A DNA stretch of 64,000 nucleotides from NCBI GenBank assembly GCA_943735955.1, contig OX030964.1, positions 5,650,056 to 5,714,055 on the forward strand, given 5' to 3'. Source of the stretch: Piscicola geometra (lineage: Eukaryota; Annelida; Clitellata; Hirudinida; Piscicolidae). Below the pieces are notes generated by a model. It saw only the letters and a list, made by a program, of their open reading frames with translations. It did not search any database and was not told where the DNA came from. The position numbers and the translations under genes were made by a program. Below are positions 25,901 to 44,896 of this stretch, piece by piece. The stretch's first letter is position 1. Each line of letters begins with the position of its first letter.

Positions 25901-26219
25901 TGTAGATTAGTCTTGATACTGATGATCGTGCCATCATGGCAGAGTATCATGACGTGATCATCATCCTGATTTGCAGTGAAGATGTCGAACGAGATGATGC
26001 ATGAAGCAAGTTTGAAACTCTCCTTGGTTGTGAGAAGATTACATTGGAGAGTGTTGTGCAATTGATTGGTTATGCATATTTTCGAATAAATATTATTTTT
26101 TAATTTATCGAGAAAAGGAATTCTGTTACTAATTATTTCAATGTTTGTTATAAATAACCCTAACCCTAACCCTAACGCTTACCAAATGACCATTTTGGGT
26201 ATGATAGCAATGTAAATAT
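22950..26219 (-). CDS. FAAP100: FAAP100-like Fanconi anemia core-complex subunit (partial model)
   Basis: Minus-strand exons 26128-25901, 25787-24514 and 24148-22950 join in consistent phases. A 37-nt exon at 26219-26183 also fits. The candidate exon 22915-22864 is less certain, because it would need a 34-nt intron. FAAP100 pairs with FANCB and FANCL in the ubiquitin ligase that modifies FANCD2/FANCI at DNA crosslinks. Propeller-like strands appear in FAAP100 order: VMILCHDGTIISI, then ACMVFVGCHGDVVVL, IYCVDVVAYV and IFAITWDGRFVRTS. A coiled coil (EAKDLLDALERVQLKHQLNE) and, near the end, SFLLPISHHAIHLCDV follow. Long Ser/Gly, Thr and Asn/Ser tracts of microsatellite origin separate these blocks. 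The N-terminus and the last third of the family length are not found, so the gene may be mis-modelled, diverged or truncated. FANCB, a structural relative, is an alternative. Confidence 0.5.
24290..24485. repeat. ~30-bp AT-rich tandem repeat in the FAAP100-like intron
   Basis: Seven or so copies of AAATTAACATATTTACATAT plus ATTAAATG, in the intron 24149-24513. Confidence 0.9.
26156..26177. repeat. Interstitial telomere-like repeat
   Basis: Three copies of CCCTAA (TTAGGG on the other strand) in a row, flanked by partial units. On the minus strand they follow a GTAAGC donor and lie in a 54-nt candidate intron of the FAAP100-like gene. Confidence 0.85.
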
Positions 26220-26730
26220 CTTGCAAAAGAGTGAAAGAATATGAGAGAACCATGAAAGGTCAATGAATACTTGCTGTTTAGGCCAATTCTGCATAAAGTT
26301 CTCATTTTATTTACGAAACTAAATTTTATTCAAATTTCCCAGACTTTAAAAAAGTAGGTTGAATTTATAATATTTTTTAAAACTTATTTCATTTCAAATT
26401 ACAAATGTATAAATAAATAAAAATATCAGTTTTTATGAAGAAATTAGAATAATTCATTTTTATAAATATAACTAGAAAAATATTACTTTCAATTTATACT
26501 TTTTTCAATCATATTTAATGGTGATTATGTAATATTTATATAAATATATTAAATAAATGTTTATTTTATTCTCTAACTTTCATTGCGTAGAATTCCCATC
26601 TTAAATTTTTTCCGACTTTCCATTCTACCAAAAGGGTAGCTACGCTCTTGGTGCAGCTGGAAACTTTCATCTATCAAATTTAACAGCCAACTTAGCCCAC
26701 ATTTTTTTCGCAATTTACTTTTCCTTTTAA
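26220..26730. promoter_or_regulatory. Divergent spacer, FAAP100-like / SLC25A46
   Basis: AT-rich interval upstream of both divergent genes. It may hold the missing first exons of the FAAP100-like gene. No recognisable core-promoter motif seen. Confidence 0.4.
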
Positions 26731-29700
26731 ATGTCTTCTTGGAACCGCATCGACAATGACCGCTTTAAGGTCAATAACCAGTACAGCTACACTTCAATGC
26801 CACCCTTGCCAAAAGTACCAAATCACGAAGCAGACGATAAAAAGCTCTCAGGTTCAAAGCCAACATGTTCAAAATCAAAGTTATTTAAGGTTTTTACACC
26901 AGAATCTAGTGACTAGATATGTCATAGTGTATGTAAATATATACCCTGTATATATTTAATTTTCCAAGATTTAACTTTTCTCACATTATAAATTATTTTT
27001 CCACATTTCAAGAAACTGGACACAGATTTGCTGGATTAGCTGTTGGCCTAGCTAGGTTATTCATTTAAGCCTTAAATTTTAAGGAAATTCCATTTATATT
27101 CAAAACCACTCCAAGATCTATAATAATGAAAAACCTGATAAAATGCATGATAAAAAAGTATTTCACTCTATTATTATTTGTGAATGAATTTTAAAGATTC
27201 ATTACTTAATTCTGCAGCATCATATCGGAACATATTCTTTCTCATCCTTGTGTGGTTCTGAGAAGACAGTGCCAAGTTTGTATTCAATATTCCTTAGTGT
27301 TGAATTATGGATTTTTTTAGAATTATATTTCCAAACATTTAAAGTTTTTATTTTGTTTTCTTATTTTAATTAGGTAAAGTCTAACATTCACTAACAACAC
27401 CGTGATGATGATGATGATCATGGCAATGATAATGATGATAATGATTATGAAAACAACACAAAGGTACACAACACCTCCTCGAAGTACCACCTCACCCCCC
27501 TCACCCTCTTCCCCCTCGTCTTCAACATCCAAAGACACCAGGTGGTTGATTCAAAGTAAACTCAGTTGTTCTCAAGAAAATTCTCTTGCTATTTAGTTTT
27601 TCCTATACATTTTCCAGTTCTTTTTAATTTATCCATTTTCTTTCCACCTATCTAACCATATTTCTGTTCATCCATCCATCCATAAATGCAGCTATCAATC
27701 CATACACCCAGCTATCCATCTACCTACCCAGCCATGCCGTGTATCCATCCATCCACCAATCAATCTATTCATCCACCCATGCATTCATCCACCCATGCAT
27801 TCATCTACCCATCCATTCATCCACCCATCCACCCATCCATCTATCCAGAGTCTCACCTGCTTATGGAAGGGTCTGGGCAGCTCGTTGATGGTGAAGGGAG
27901 TGTTTGTTGCTTCAGAAGCTGCCATCCACGAAATCACTGGATTGCCCAGGTGATGGTGATGATGTGATGGTGATGATGATGATGGGGGTGATGATGATGA
28001 TGGTGGTGGTGATGATGATGTGAGGATGATGATGATTGTGGTGGTGGTTGTGGTGGTGATGATGATGATGGTGATGTGATGATGATGATGATGGTCGTGG
28101 TGGTTGTGGTGGTGATGATGATGATGGTTATGTGATGATGATGATGATAAGGATAGAATGTAAATCATATTATTATTAATATAAATAATAATATGATTGT
28201 GTTTCATATCGCATCCACACGCCACTTGAACCACCACAGGAATGTGACGAGGAGATGCGGCTTCAGGAGGCTCCTCAAGCACATGCTCCTTAAGGGGTCA
28301 GTGTGGCCATCACCATTGGGTCACCACCACCATCGGGTCACCATCACCATTGGGTCACCATCAGCATTGGGTCACCATCACCATTGGGTCACCATCACCA
28401 TTGGGTCACCATCACCATTGGGTCACCATCAGCATTGGGTCACCACCACCATTGGGTCACCATCACCATTGGGTCACCATCACCATTGGGTCACCATCAC
28501 CATTGGGTCACCACCACCATTGGGTCACCATCACCATTGGGTCACCATCACCATTGGGTCACCACCACCATTGGGTCACCCTCACCATTGGGTCACCATT
28601 AAATCCACCATAGGTCCGCCATAAAATCCTCATTATATCAGCATTCTATCAATCTAGGGTCATCATAGCACCACTATAACATCCACCATAAAACTACCAT
28701 TACATTCACCCAGATGTCGCTATAAAATCACTTAAATACCTCCCCCACTGTATCACTATTAATCCATTATTACATCTTCAACTCTACCACCACTGAACCA
28801 CCATTACATCCACCACTGAACCACCATGACATCCACCACTGAACCACCATTACATTCACCACTGAACCACCATTACATCACCACATAGCCACCAATGAAT
28901 TGATACTGCATTGAATACTACTATCACCACCTCCCAACATGAAAACAGGCTCGCCTTTGCCATCATCACTCCGTTCAAAGCTGCCGTCCTAGTTGAGACT
29001 GTACAGGTCATTTGTGTGGCGCTTCACTTTCTCTTTTGTAATCATTTCAACTTTTAGTTTATTACACTAATCCCGTTTGATCTGTTACAAACCCGTATTC
29101 AATTAAATTAAATATGCATTTATTGTTAATTAAATTAGTCTAATACTCAACAAATTCACAATAAAGCATTTAATGCTAATTAATTATCACTTAATTAAGT
29201 ATAATTTAATTAATCAGCCAATTAATTAAAACAGTCTGAGATAGCGTCTGAACGACCCGGCGTCTTTGACTGTCTCTACGAAGGGGCGTCCCGTCTCTTC
29301 AACCTGACGCCCACGCGTCTGCTGCCTGTCTGGAAACTATTACTACCTACTGCTCTCTTTGGGTGTGTGTGCGTGTGTATGTCTGTGTGTGTGTGTCTGT
29401 GTGTGTGGAGGCGGGGTAGAGGGGAGGGGAGTTAGTGTAGGTTTGTTTGTGTTTTTGTCTGTGTGTGTGTGTTTGTGTGCGTGTGTGTTTGTGTGTGTGT
29501 GTATGTGTGTGTGTGTGCGTGTGTGTGTGTGTGTGTGTGCGTGTGTGTGTGTGAGGAAGGGGGGAGAAGGGGGAGGGTTTGTGTGTTTGTGCGTGGATGT
29601 GTTTGTGTTTGATTCAGAAAATATTATTTGTGACTCGATTCTAACTGTTATTAGGATTTTCCCATCGCCAAAATGAAAATAACTAATCATCATCATAACC

Positions 29701-31265
29701 ACAACCACCAACATCATAACTACCAACACCATCATCATCATCACAACCACCAACATCATCATCATCATAACCACCATCACCACCATCATCATCATCATCA
29801 TAACCACCATCACCGCCATCATCATCATCATCATCAGCTTGTTGCACTACTCAATCTGCTCCCTGGCCCACATGAGAGTTTCTGCCTCGATGAAGGACAA
29901 CATGAGGGTGCGTAGGTGTGGAGGGGGGGGAGGGAGGGGGGTAGGAGGGGTGGGGAGGATGTGTGGAACAGAAGGGGCTGGGGGATTGAGTGGGATGGCT
30001 GGAATTTGTGTATGGTGTGGGTGGAGGTGGAGTCAAGAGGGGGTCAGGAGGTTGGAAAGGGTGAAGGGAGGTTTGGAAGGGTGGGTGGAAATTGGGTAGA
30101 AAGGGGTGGGTCCAGGAAAGTTGGTTGGAAATGGAATAGGATAGAGGTGGAGGGAGTACATGATATGGGGGGGGGTCTAATTGGGAGAAGGAACATTTTC
30201 GTTTACTTGAAACGTTTAATTACTGTATCTGAATCAACCAATTGAATCAACCACCCCCCCCCTCTCTCCTCAACCACAACCCCACAATAACGACCACAAC
30301 AACGACGACCACAGCGACAGACGCTGGACGACACACCAGGCGGCACTCTCTACGAGGAGTACTACCCAGAAATCGTCGCCATCTTCACCGGCAACCTCCT
30401 CGCCGACACGATCCTCTACCCCTTCGAGACCATCCTGCACAGACTCTACCTACAGGTGGGTGTGCCAGAAGTTGCGATTTCGGTGTCCGGTTCGCGAGTG
30501 TTTTAAATAGGTTTTCTTCATTCTTTTTTTCATTTTATAAAGTTTATTTATTTATTTAATGTTTTTTTATATTCTTTTTTATTAATTCGTTTTCATTTAA
30601 ATCTTTCTTCCATCTACGCTGATGTCCATTTTTTCACTACCACAATCACTGCCTCTCATTAATCCAATCCACTCCTTTTACCCATTAAACCAATCCACCC
30701 TTCCCATTCAACTAATCCACCCCCCCCCCTCTACACAACACAACCACCTTAACCCACCCCCCCCCCCCACCTCCACACAACACAACCACCCTAACCCACC
30801 CCAAACACCACAAAACCACCGCAGGGCACCAGGACCATAATCGACAACACCGACGCAGGCATGGAGGTCGTGCCCATCATGACCCGCTACGAGGGGGTCT
30901 TTGACTGCTACACCGCCATTGTTGGTGAAGAGGGCCTCTCGGGCCTTTATAAGGGCTTTGGAGCTTTGGTCCTACAATATGGCCTCCATATCGCCATCTT
31001 GAAAATCACCAGGAGTCTTTTTGAGTTGTTCAATGGCCACGCGGATAAGTATGATGGGCTTTATAGCAGCAGTGGGTACAATAGGGATGTGCGTGGTGTG
31101 GAATATGACAACCGTAACCAGGAAGAACAGGCTTTTGGTTTCACTAACAGTCCCTTGTCGTCACACCGTTATGATCCGTCTCTGAACCACTCGGCACGTG
31201 ACCATTCTGGTACTACGGGAAACTTCAACGTCAGAGATCGCATCAGCCAATCACATAAGGGATAA
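26731..31265 (+). CDS. SLC25A46: SLC25A46, mitochondrial outer-membrane carrier-like protein
   Basis: Eleven exons: 26731-26851, 27013-27055, 27218-27275, 27464-27541, 27849-27949, 28240-28296, 28949-29006, 29235-29362, 29838-29907, 30315-30455, 30825-31265. They give 431 residues in frame (human 418). SLC25A46 is a carrier-fold protein of the outer mitochondrial membrane that acts in mitochondrial dynamics and contacts with the MICOS complex rather than in classical transport. Signatures: [77 protein letters not shown] and [13 protein letters not shown]. The C-terminal ~75 residues after the last helix are polar and longer than in vertebrates. Every intron junction follows GT-AG. Introns carry minisatellites, including an 18-bp array at 28310-28610 and a GT array at 29360-29560. 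Confidence 0.94.
28305..28605. repeat. 18-bp minisatellite, SLC25A46 intron 6
   Basis: About 17 units of GGGTCACCATCACCATT with small changes, starting just after the donor of exon 6 (28296). An overlapping open frame (Gly-His-His-His-His-Trp-Val) is a repeat artefact. Confidence 0.95.
29360..29560. repeat. GT microsatellite, SLC25A46 intron 8
   Basis: Interrupted GTGTGTGC/GTGTGTAT array beginning at the donor of exon 8. The same intron ends in CATCAT/AACCACC repeats before exon 9. Confidence 0.9.
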
Positions 31266-32009
31266 GAATCATGATTAAGATTTCAGAAAAAAGATGAATT
31301 TTAGTTTGATTGTTATTTTACGAATAGAGAGACAAATTGCGACGTTTTAGAGTGAGTGACTATGAATAGTTTAAATGTTCGTTGCAATGCGTGATAATTA
31401 TTATGAGTAAGGTGAGTTTGAGGTTTAGGTAATGATCACTTATAATGCTTATAGGTGTTTTAGTTAGCAGGTCTTGTATTGTATATATCTTGCGCATTTG
31501 TCCCCATCAAATAGAATCTATTGTAGATTTGGATTGCTTGTAGCAGGTGTTTGAGCGGTCGGCATAGTTGTTTAGAACCACTGGATAGACTACAAATCAA
31601 TATGATTCTTACAAGTAATTGATATACAAACTTTCTGTCGCTTAGGTTTTCATACTTATCTACAATTCACATGTAATTTTTCCTGTTTTAAAATGGAACG
31701 ATTTTTGCACTCAAATGAATTTTAGTGTGATTAAAATATTATATTTAATTGATGCAGTGAGTTTGTAAAGTGAGTTTCTATGTAAAATCAGTTATATGCA
31801 TTTACCTAGCTTAAAATATGCAACTTTGGTTGATTTATAATAATGGATCTAATCATACCTTTTTAAAAATAAATTTTTCAAATATTTTTTTTTTTCTAAA
31901 TTGATAACTTTTTTTCTACCAGAAAGTTAAACTACCAGTTTTAAGGATAAATTGGTCAAAAGTTAAGTTTTCTTTGGATGTGAGCATAAACATTGCAACG
32001 GAAGAGTTA
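31266..32009. other. Spacer between SLC25A46 and RPS6
   Basis: AT-rich; includes the SLC25A46 3' UTR. No exon, repeat array or mobile element recognised. Confidence 0.6.
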
Positions 32010-32043
32010 CTTTTCTTTTTTGGTGTTTAGCCCTAGTGTCAAT
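32010..32043 (+). promoter_or_regulatory. Candidate 5' TOP tract and leader of RPS6
   Basis: CTTTTCTTTTTTGG begins 34 bp upstream of the RPS6 ATG. Ribosomal protein mRNAs start with a C followed by pyrimidines (5' TOP), so transcription probably starts at or near 32010. Inferred from sequence only. Confidence 0.55.
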
Positions 32044-34498
32044 ATGAAGGTCTGGAAATTGAATTTTATTTAAGCTGTATTATTTTTTAATAAGGAAATA
32101 ATTTATTTTAAATTAAAATTATTGTCATTTCTTGAATACGAAGCGTTTAAATAGGTGTAATGTCTTATATTATTAGCCGATTGAATAGATTGAAAATGCC
32201 ACTATATCACCCAAACGAAAATTGCCACTAAAATAAATCATTTCAAATAAAAAAACCTTTTTACCAATTAAATAAACTTGATTTGCCATTAAATTTTAGA
32301 AAAATTTTTGCATCCAAATCTATCTATATCCCTCCACATGATATTCTAAACATTTCACCACATCCTCCATTTTTATTCACTCCAGTTGAACATCTCGAAC
32401 CCTCAAACGGGGGCTCAGAAGCTGATCGAGATCGAGTCAGACGCCACCATCAGGCCCCTCATCGAGAAGAGGATCGGTGCCGAGGTCGATGCTGACTTTC
32501 TAGGAGAGGAATGGAAGGTAATAGGTTTATTAATTAATTAATCTATTTAAAATATCATACAATTATTTTATCGATTTAAAATTTAATTTTTAAAATTGTA
32601 AATACTACATTTCAATTATAATAAATAAATCTTATATGCACTTGTTCGCATTTCAGGGTTACCAGTTGCGCATCACTGGAGGCAACGACAAGCAAGGCTT
32701 TCCCATGAAGCAGGGAGTCCTCACCAATGGAAGGGTCAAGCTGCTTCTAAGGTGCTTGTCTGTTTGTTTGTGTTTGTGTGATGGATGTTTTCTACATTTT
32801 AATTGTTTTATTTGTTATTTTCAAGATAAAAAGACATACCCTTAACAACAACACTAATAAAAATTATAAATTATTTTGGCATTGCATCTTTTAGCCTGAA
32901 AGTAATTAAATTAATTTATTATCGCCACACAAAGGAAAGGACAGTCGTGCTACAGGGAGCGTCGAGATGGAGAGAGGAGAAGGAAGTCGGTGAGAGGATG
33001 CATCGTTGACGTCAACCTTTCAGTTCTCGCCATGGTTGTCATCAAGAAAGGTTTGGTATCAAGTTTTTATAAATCATATTAATAGATATAAAAATTAATA
33101 TTCTATTTTTACTTACCATGATTTCGAAATAGGGTGAAATTTCAGAGTTTGAATATAAATAAATATTTTTATTGAAATATTTTATTACCCTCAGTTGCTT
33201 GTCTCTTACGGATATTAAATAACATTTAAATCATTCATGACTGCCACTCCAACCTCCAAAGGGGAAGGAGAAATCCCTGGCCTGACCGACAAGAAGGTGC
33301 CACGTCGCCTCGGTCCCAAGAGAGCCTCCAAGATCCGCAAGCTCTTCAACCTCTCCAAGAAGGACGACGTCAGACAATACGTCATCAGGAGGCCCGTCAA
33401 CGTCAAGGAAGGTTGCTGCAGTGTGTTGAGCTTTGAGGATACCATTTTTTATTGGTATTTATATGTGCAGCGTGTTCTCTAAAATGCTTTTTTATCATTC
33501 TTTATTCATATGTGTAGTGTGTGTTCTGAAAAAGCATTTTATTATAATTCTCCAATTATATCGTATTAAGTATTTTCAACTATTCACTAATTGATTAATT
33601 TTATTTGTTTAATTAGTTGAAGCTTGGTTCAAATAGTCTTTAATACTTATCTTTTAATGAATCAAACACGCAGGCAAGAAGCCACGCACAAAGGCACCCA
33701 AGATCCAGCGTCTGGTCACTCCGCAAGTGCTCCAGAGGAAGAGACACCGCAGTGCCCTCAAGAAGAAGAGGTACTTGTTGGTGTTGTCGCTCGTTGTCGG
33801 GGTATTCACTAAATGCTTTAATAATTTAGTAATTTTAAAATGCCTATCAAATGTTAGTCATTAGTGTTAATTGATAGCAAGTCTTAATCAATATTTAAAT
33901 CATTTTATTGGGTGAACGGGTAGCTGAGTTGGCATTGACTCTTGGCTTGACCAATATTGAAAGGTCTTAGGTTCAAGTACAACCATTGCCCAAGTAACCC
34001 AAAGGCGCAAATGAAAATATGCCTGGAAGCCCGTTCGGGTTATACGCCACAATAATAATGCTCGTCATTATTATTATGATTAAAACTTGGAGAAAGTCTT
34101 AATCGATGGTTTGATTGACTGGAAATTAAATATTCGCATTTCAGATTTGACAAGAAGAGGGAGGAGCTTGCTGACTACCAGAAACTGCTTGCCATGAGGC
34201 TCAAGGAGGTTTGCATACTTAATTAGCTTGTATCGCTTCCCAATTATATGCAATATAAATATATTTTTACGCATCCATAATTCTCTAATGCTATTAAAAT
34301 GGCAGAGTTAAAATGTATATATAATATTTAAAAGGGTTGGTGACTTAATTTACCTAAAAAATAATCATTTCATCAATCCCTAAATCAAAGGAGAAGGAGC
34401 GTAAGCAGGAGAGGAAGAGGTCTCACTCGAAGAGTTCAACGTCGAGGAGCGAGTCAGTCTCTGTCGCCACCGTTGCTGCCGCTGCCGCCAAGAAATGA
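32044..34498 (+). CDS. RPS6: 40S ribosomal protein S6 (eS6)
   Basis: Eight exons: 32044-32049 (only ATG AAG), 32386-32517, 32657-32751, 32935-33050, 33262-33411, 33674-33770, 34145-34208, 34391-34498. They give 255 residues (human 249). The two-codon first exon is typical of RPS6 genes. Signatures: [58 protein letters not shown] and [15 protein letters not shown]. eS6 is a structural protein of the small subunit and the main target of S6 kinase. The C-terminus has the basic Ser-rich stretch [15 protein letters not shown], which retains kinase-type serines but ends in an unusual Ala run (AAAAAKK-like). A SINE lies in intron 6 and an AATAAA signal at 34574-34579. Confidence 0.97.
33911..34081 (+). 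mobile_element. tRNA-like SINE, family A, in RPS6 intron 6
   Basis: Same body as 2717-2901: GTGAACGGGTAGCTGAG head, TAGGTTCAAGTACAACC box B, CCCAAAGGCGCAAATG, GGAAGCCCGTTCGGG and the ATAATGCTCGTCATT tail with ATT repeats. Confidence 0.85.
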
Positions 34499-34573
34499 GT
34501 GACCTGCCACTAATGCTCTTACTGTGATGACTGCTTGCTTTGGTGGTTGATGAGATGGTTGTGTTGGCGTTGA

Positions 34574-34579
34574 AATAAA
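34574..34579 (+). terminator. RPS6 polyadenylation signal AATAAA
   Basis: Canonical hexamer 76 bp after the RPS6 stop codon. Confidence 0.7.
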
Positions 34580-34837
34580 AAAATTAAACCCTGTTAACTT
34601 TTTTTATGCTTTGATTCTGCTGTAAAAAAGCTTTAGGTTTAATAAGTTATTAAGTTAAAATAAAAAGTAATAATTAAATGAATTAAAGTAAATAAAGATA
34701 CCGTAAAACCATGTATAAGCACGTTTGTTTTCCCAAATCTCAAAGAAGATCTTTTCCCTATTAACATCACAATAAAACATGCGCGGTTTTAATCCATTTG
34801 CCCATATCACAAATAAATACTAAAGGAAAAAGCGTTA

Positions 34838-35514
34838 GGGGCCATTCATTAAATTCGTCCACACAAAAAGGGGGAGGGGCAGTTCAGCAAAAAGTGGACA
34901 AGGGGGGGGGGTTCAAAACAAAGTGGATATCCACATCGTAGTGTATTTTGAGTGCAGTAGTTTTGCATAACTTCACTGCAAAATACTTCCAGTTTAAAGA
35001 GTTGGGATGCAAACCCAAACAATCTTTCACAAACAGATTATATTTAGAAACGATAGGTTCAATAATAATTAATACGCTTGTATATTATTTTTCAAATATG
35101 TTGTTAAAGTTTGATTTTTCAAATACAATAAAATCTCAAATAACAATTCTTACAAATTAGAACTTTCTGTTGATTGAACGATGGTGGATAATTTGTTTAT
35201 TACATTTTTATTACCCTGATTTACTAAAATGGTTTTGAACATTAAGAATTTTTCTGGAAAATAATTGGAATTTCTAAATAAATATTTATAAAAAAAAACT
35301 CTTTATATTGTTGTAAATTTCCCCCAAAATATTCATTGAATTTGAAGAAAGTGCGCTATAGAAATTGATTTTATTGATTGATTGATTTAAGTTCGGTAAA
35401 TTATATGTTTTGGACGTCCACAACTAGGGGAGAGCGGGTTTAAGTCAAAAGTAGACAAGGGGGGAGGGGGTAAAAAAAAGCAAAAAATTATGGACGTCTT
35501 TTACGGAAGGCCCC
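34838..35514. mobile_element. Harbinger-like MITE with TTA target duplication
   Basis: The left end is GGGGCCATTCATTAAATTCG followed by TCCAC. The right end, reverse-complemented, is GGGGCCTTCCGTAAAAGACG followed by TCCA. The 677-bp element is flanked by TTA at 34835-34837 and 35515-35517. GGGGCC-type termini plus a 3-bp TWA duplication fit the PIF/Harbinger superfamily. No transposase ORF is present. Two internal blocks of AAAGTGGACAAGGGGG type lie near each end. Confidence 0.65.
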
Positions 35515-36845
35515 TTATTGAAAAACTAGAATGCAAAAATAGGAGAATAAATTGCGATTGCTACATGGTTTTGATGGCATTTGGAAAATCCGATGATGGA
35601 ATGTAAATATGTTTACAGTGTAGCGAAGAATAACAGATTTTCAAGAGAAAATTTGATTTTTGGACCCATAGTTCGGACATAGAATGTCGATGGTGGCAGC
35701 TAGGATGAACAATGAAAACACTCGTAAGTGTACTTCAATAATATTATGACTAAGTGACTTCGACTAAGAATACAAAGATCAGAGGCGGTGATTTGCTGCA
35801 AGGGGTCCTTTCTAGCATGGGCGATCCTGGAAGTGATCTGGGGTCTTGACTTCTCCTCCCCCCACTTAAAAACATTTTTTGATAATAATATTTAAGTAAG
35901 CAAAGAATAGTTTTGTTTTAGACAGCTATCACTATAACTACACATAATCAAAATGTATTACTTAGTAGTATTATGTAAACATTCTGTTTTATGCCATGGT
36001 TGACGATTATGCTCATACCATAAGAAGAGTTTAAAATGTTTTTTTTCTGAAAAAAGTGGTGGGTCCACATTAAGGCGGACCAAAGAGTGAAGAGATTGGG
36101 ACCCCAGGACCCCCCAGGATCGCCGCCCATGATAAAGTTCAACTGTTTCTTGCCCTGGCGAAAAATAAATAATGTAACTCTCAGGGTCTGTCAGGATGTC
36201 ATTAATGTATATATACATTGAAAACTTAAATATTTATCGAATTAGAATGTTTTTAATTAGTTGAAAATTATTTCTGTTTTGGTACATCTGTAGAGCCTAT
36301 TATTTAAAAGTTTGAGAATATATTGGTTTTTTACGGTATACAAGGATTCAACATTATTTCAAGTAAGTTCTGATGGACTCATTAGCCCCTAACAAAGACC
36401 TATGAGATGTGAGAGGGAAAATGTGTGAAAAGGAGTTGTAAAAATTCAAATTTGAGTGTTGCGTATGTTAATATTGTGCTAACAATGCAATGCAACATGC
36501 AAATGTTTGTCTATTAGTGTGATGTTATGTGTGCGTGAAGATGTGTGATAAGGATGTGATGAATAGGTTCAGTGTGTTTATATGATATATTGATAGAGTT
36601 TGGTGGCAGTAGTTGATGAACTTTTGGTTTTGGGTCTCTGAAAACTGTTGAATCTTAACGTTCTTCTAAAGAAAATAAAAAACTTAATTGATTTGAGAAT
36701 TTATTATACATCAAAATCTGATTATAAAACAAAATTCTAGTTTATTTCTATACTTGTAGTTTATTGGAAGCGAACATTTTCTTTAGAGTAAAATCAAGTC
36801 TGGAGTCTAAAGCAACTGGGGAGTTTTCAGTTCAGCAACCTTTCC
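35515..36845. other. Spacer between RPS6 and AF9/ENL
   Basis: AT-rich with no exon seen. Blocks at about 35783-35870 and 36040-36135 share GATCCTGG and CTGGGGTC words and look like remnants of a degraded mobile element, but no ends could be set. Confidence 0.45.
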
Positions 36846-44525
<7,680 letters not shown>

Positions 44526-44896
44526 TGGGGGAGTTTTGGATGGGGAGAGAGATGGTGGCTGGTGAGTGTTAGGGTAATGGTGAATTATCATCGAATTTTA
44601 TGGATAATTTTATAGTTTGATTGATTGGAGTGTAAATGGTTTAGGAACCTGATGAGGGTGAAATGTCCTTTCAGCTTTTTGCTTTATTTGGCTGTTGATT
44701 AAACAATAATCGCCTAGTTCCATTTTTTATAGTAATAAGTTTCTATTGTAATAAGTTTCGTTTTCTTTTACCAAAAATCTTCGTTTTTATATTTTTCATG
44801 TTTTGAACTGTGAATAAAATCTTATAAAATAGATTTTTAAATCTCTCCGCTATCAATCAAAAAGTATTTTCGTTCCGAATTTCTCAAAGGTTTATT
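44526..44896. other. Convergent spacer AF9/ENL / homeobox gene
   Basis: 371 bp, AT-rich, with AATAAA-like hexamers near 44813 for AF9/ENL. No exon seen. Confidence 0.6.

Noticed and set aside
28305..28605. Regularly spaced array considered as a CRISPR
   Set aside because: Units are contiguous with no unique spacers and the genome is eukaryotic; it is a simple minisatellite. The same applies to the other arrays.
28193..28624. Three overlapping frames of Gly-His-His-His-His-Trp-Val type
   Set aside because: 18-bp minisatellite in an SLC25A46 intron, open in all phases.
35340..35400. GCGCTATAGAAATTGATTTTATTG with GATT repeats, and similar pieces at 53490-53520 and 55775-55800 (AGCGCTATACAAATT)
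   Set aside because: Looks like a 3' tail shared by a third retroelement family, but each piece is under 60 bp and no body could be defined.
35948..36218. Minus-strand frames of 64 and 86 residues
   Set aside because: No exon borders or domain; the region looks like a degraded repeat.
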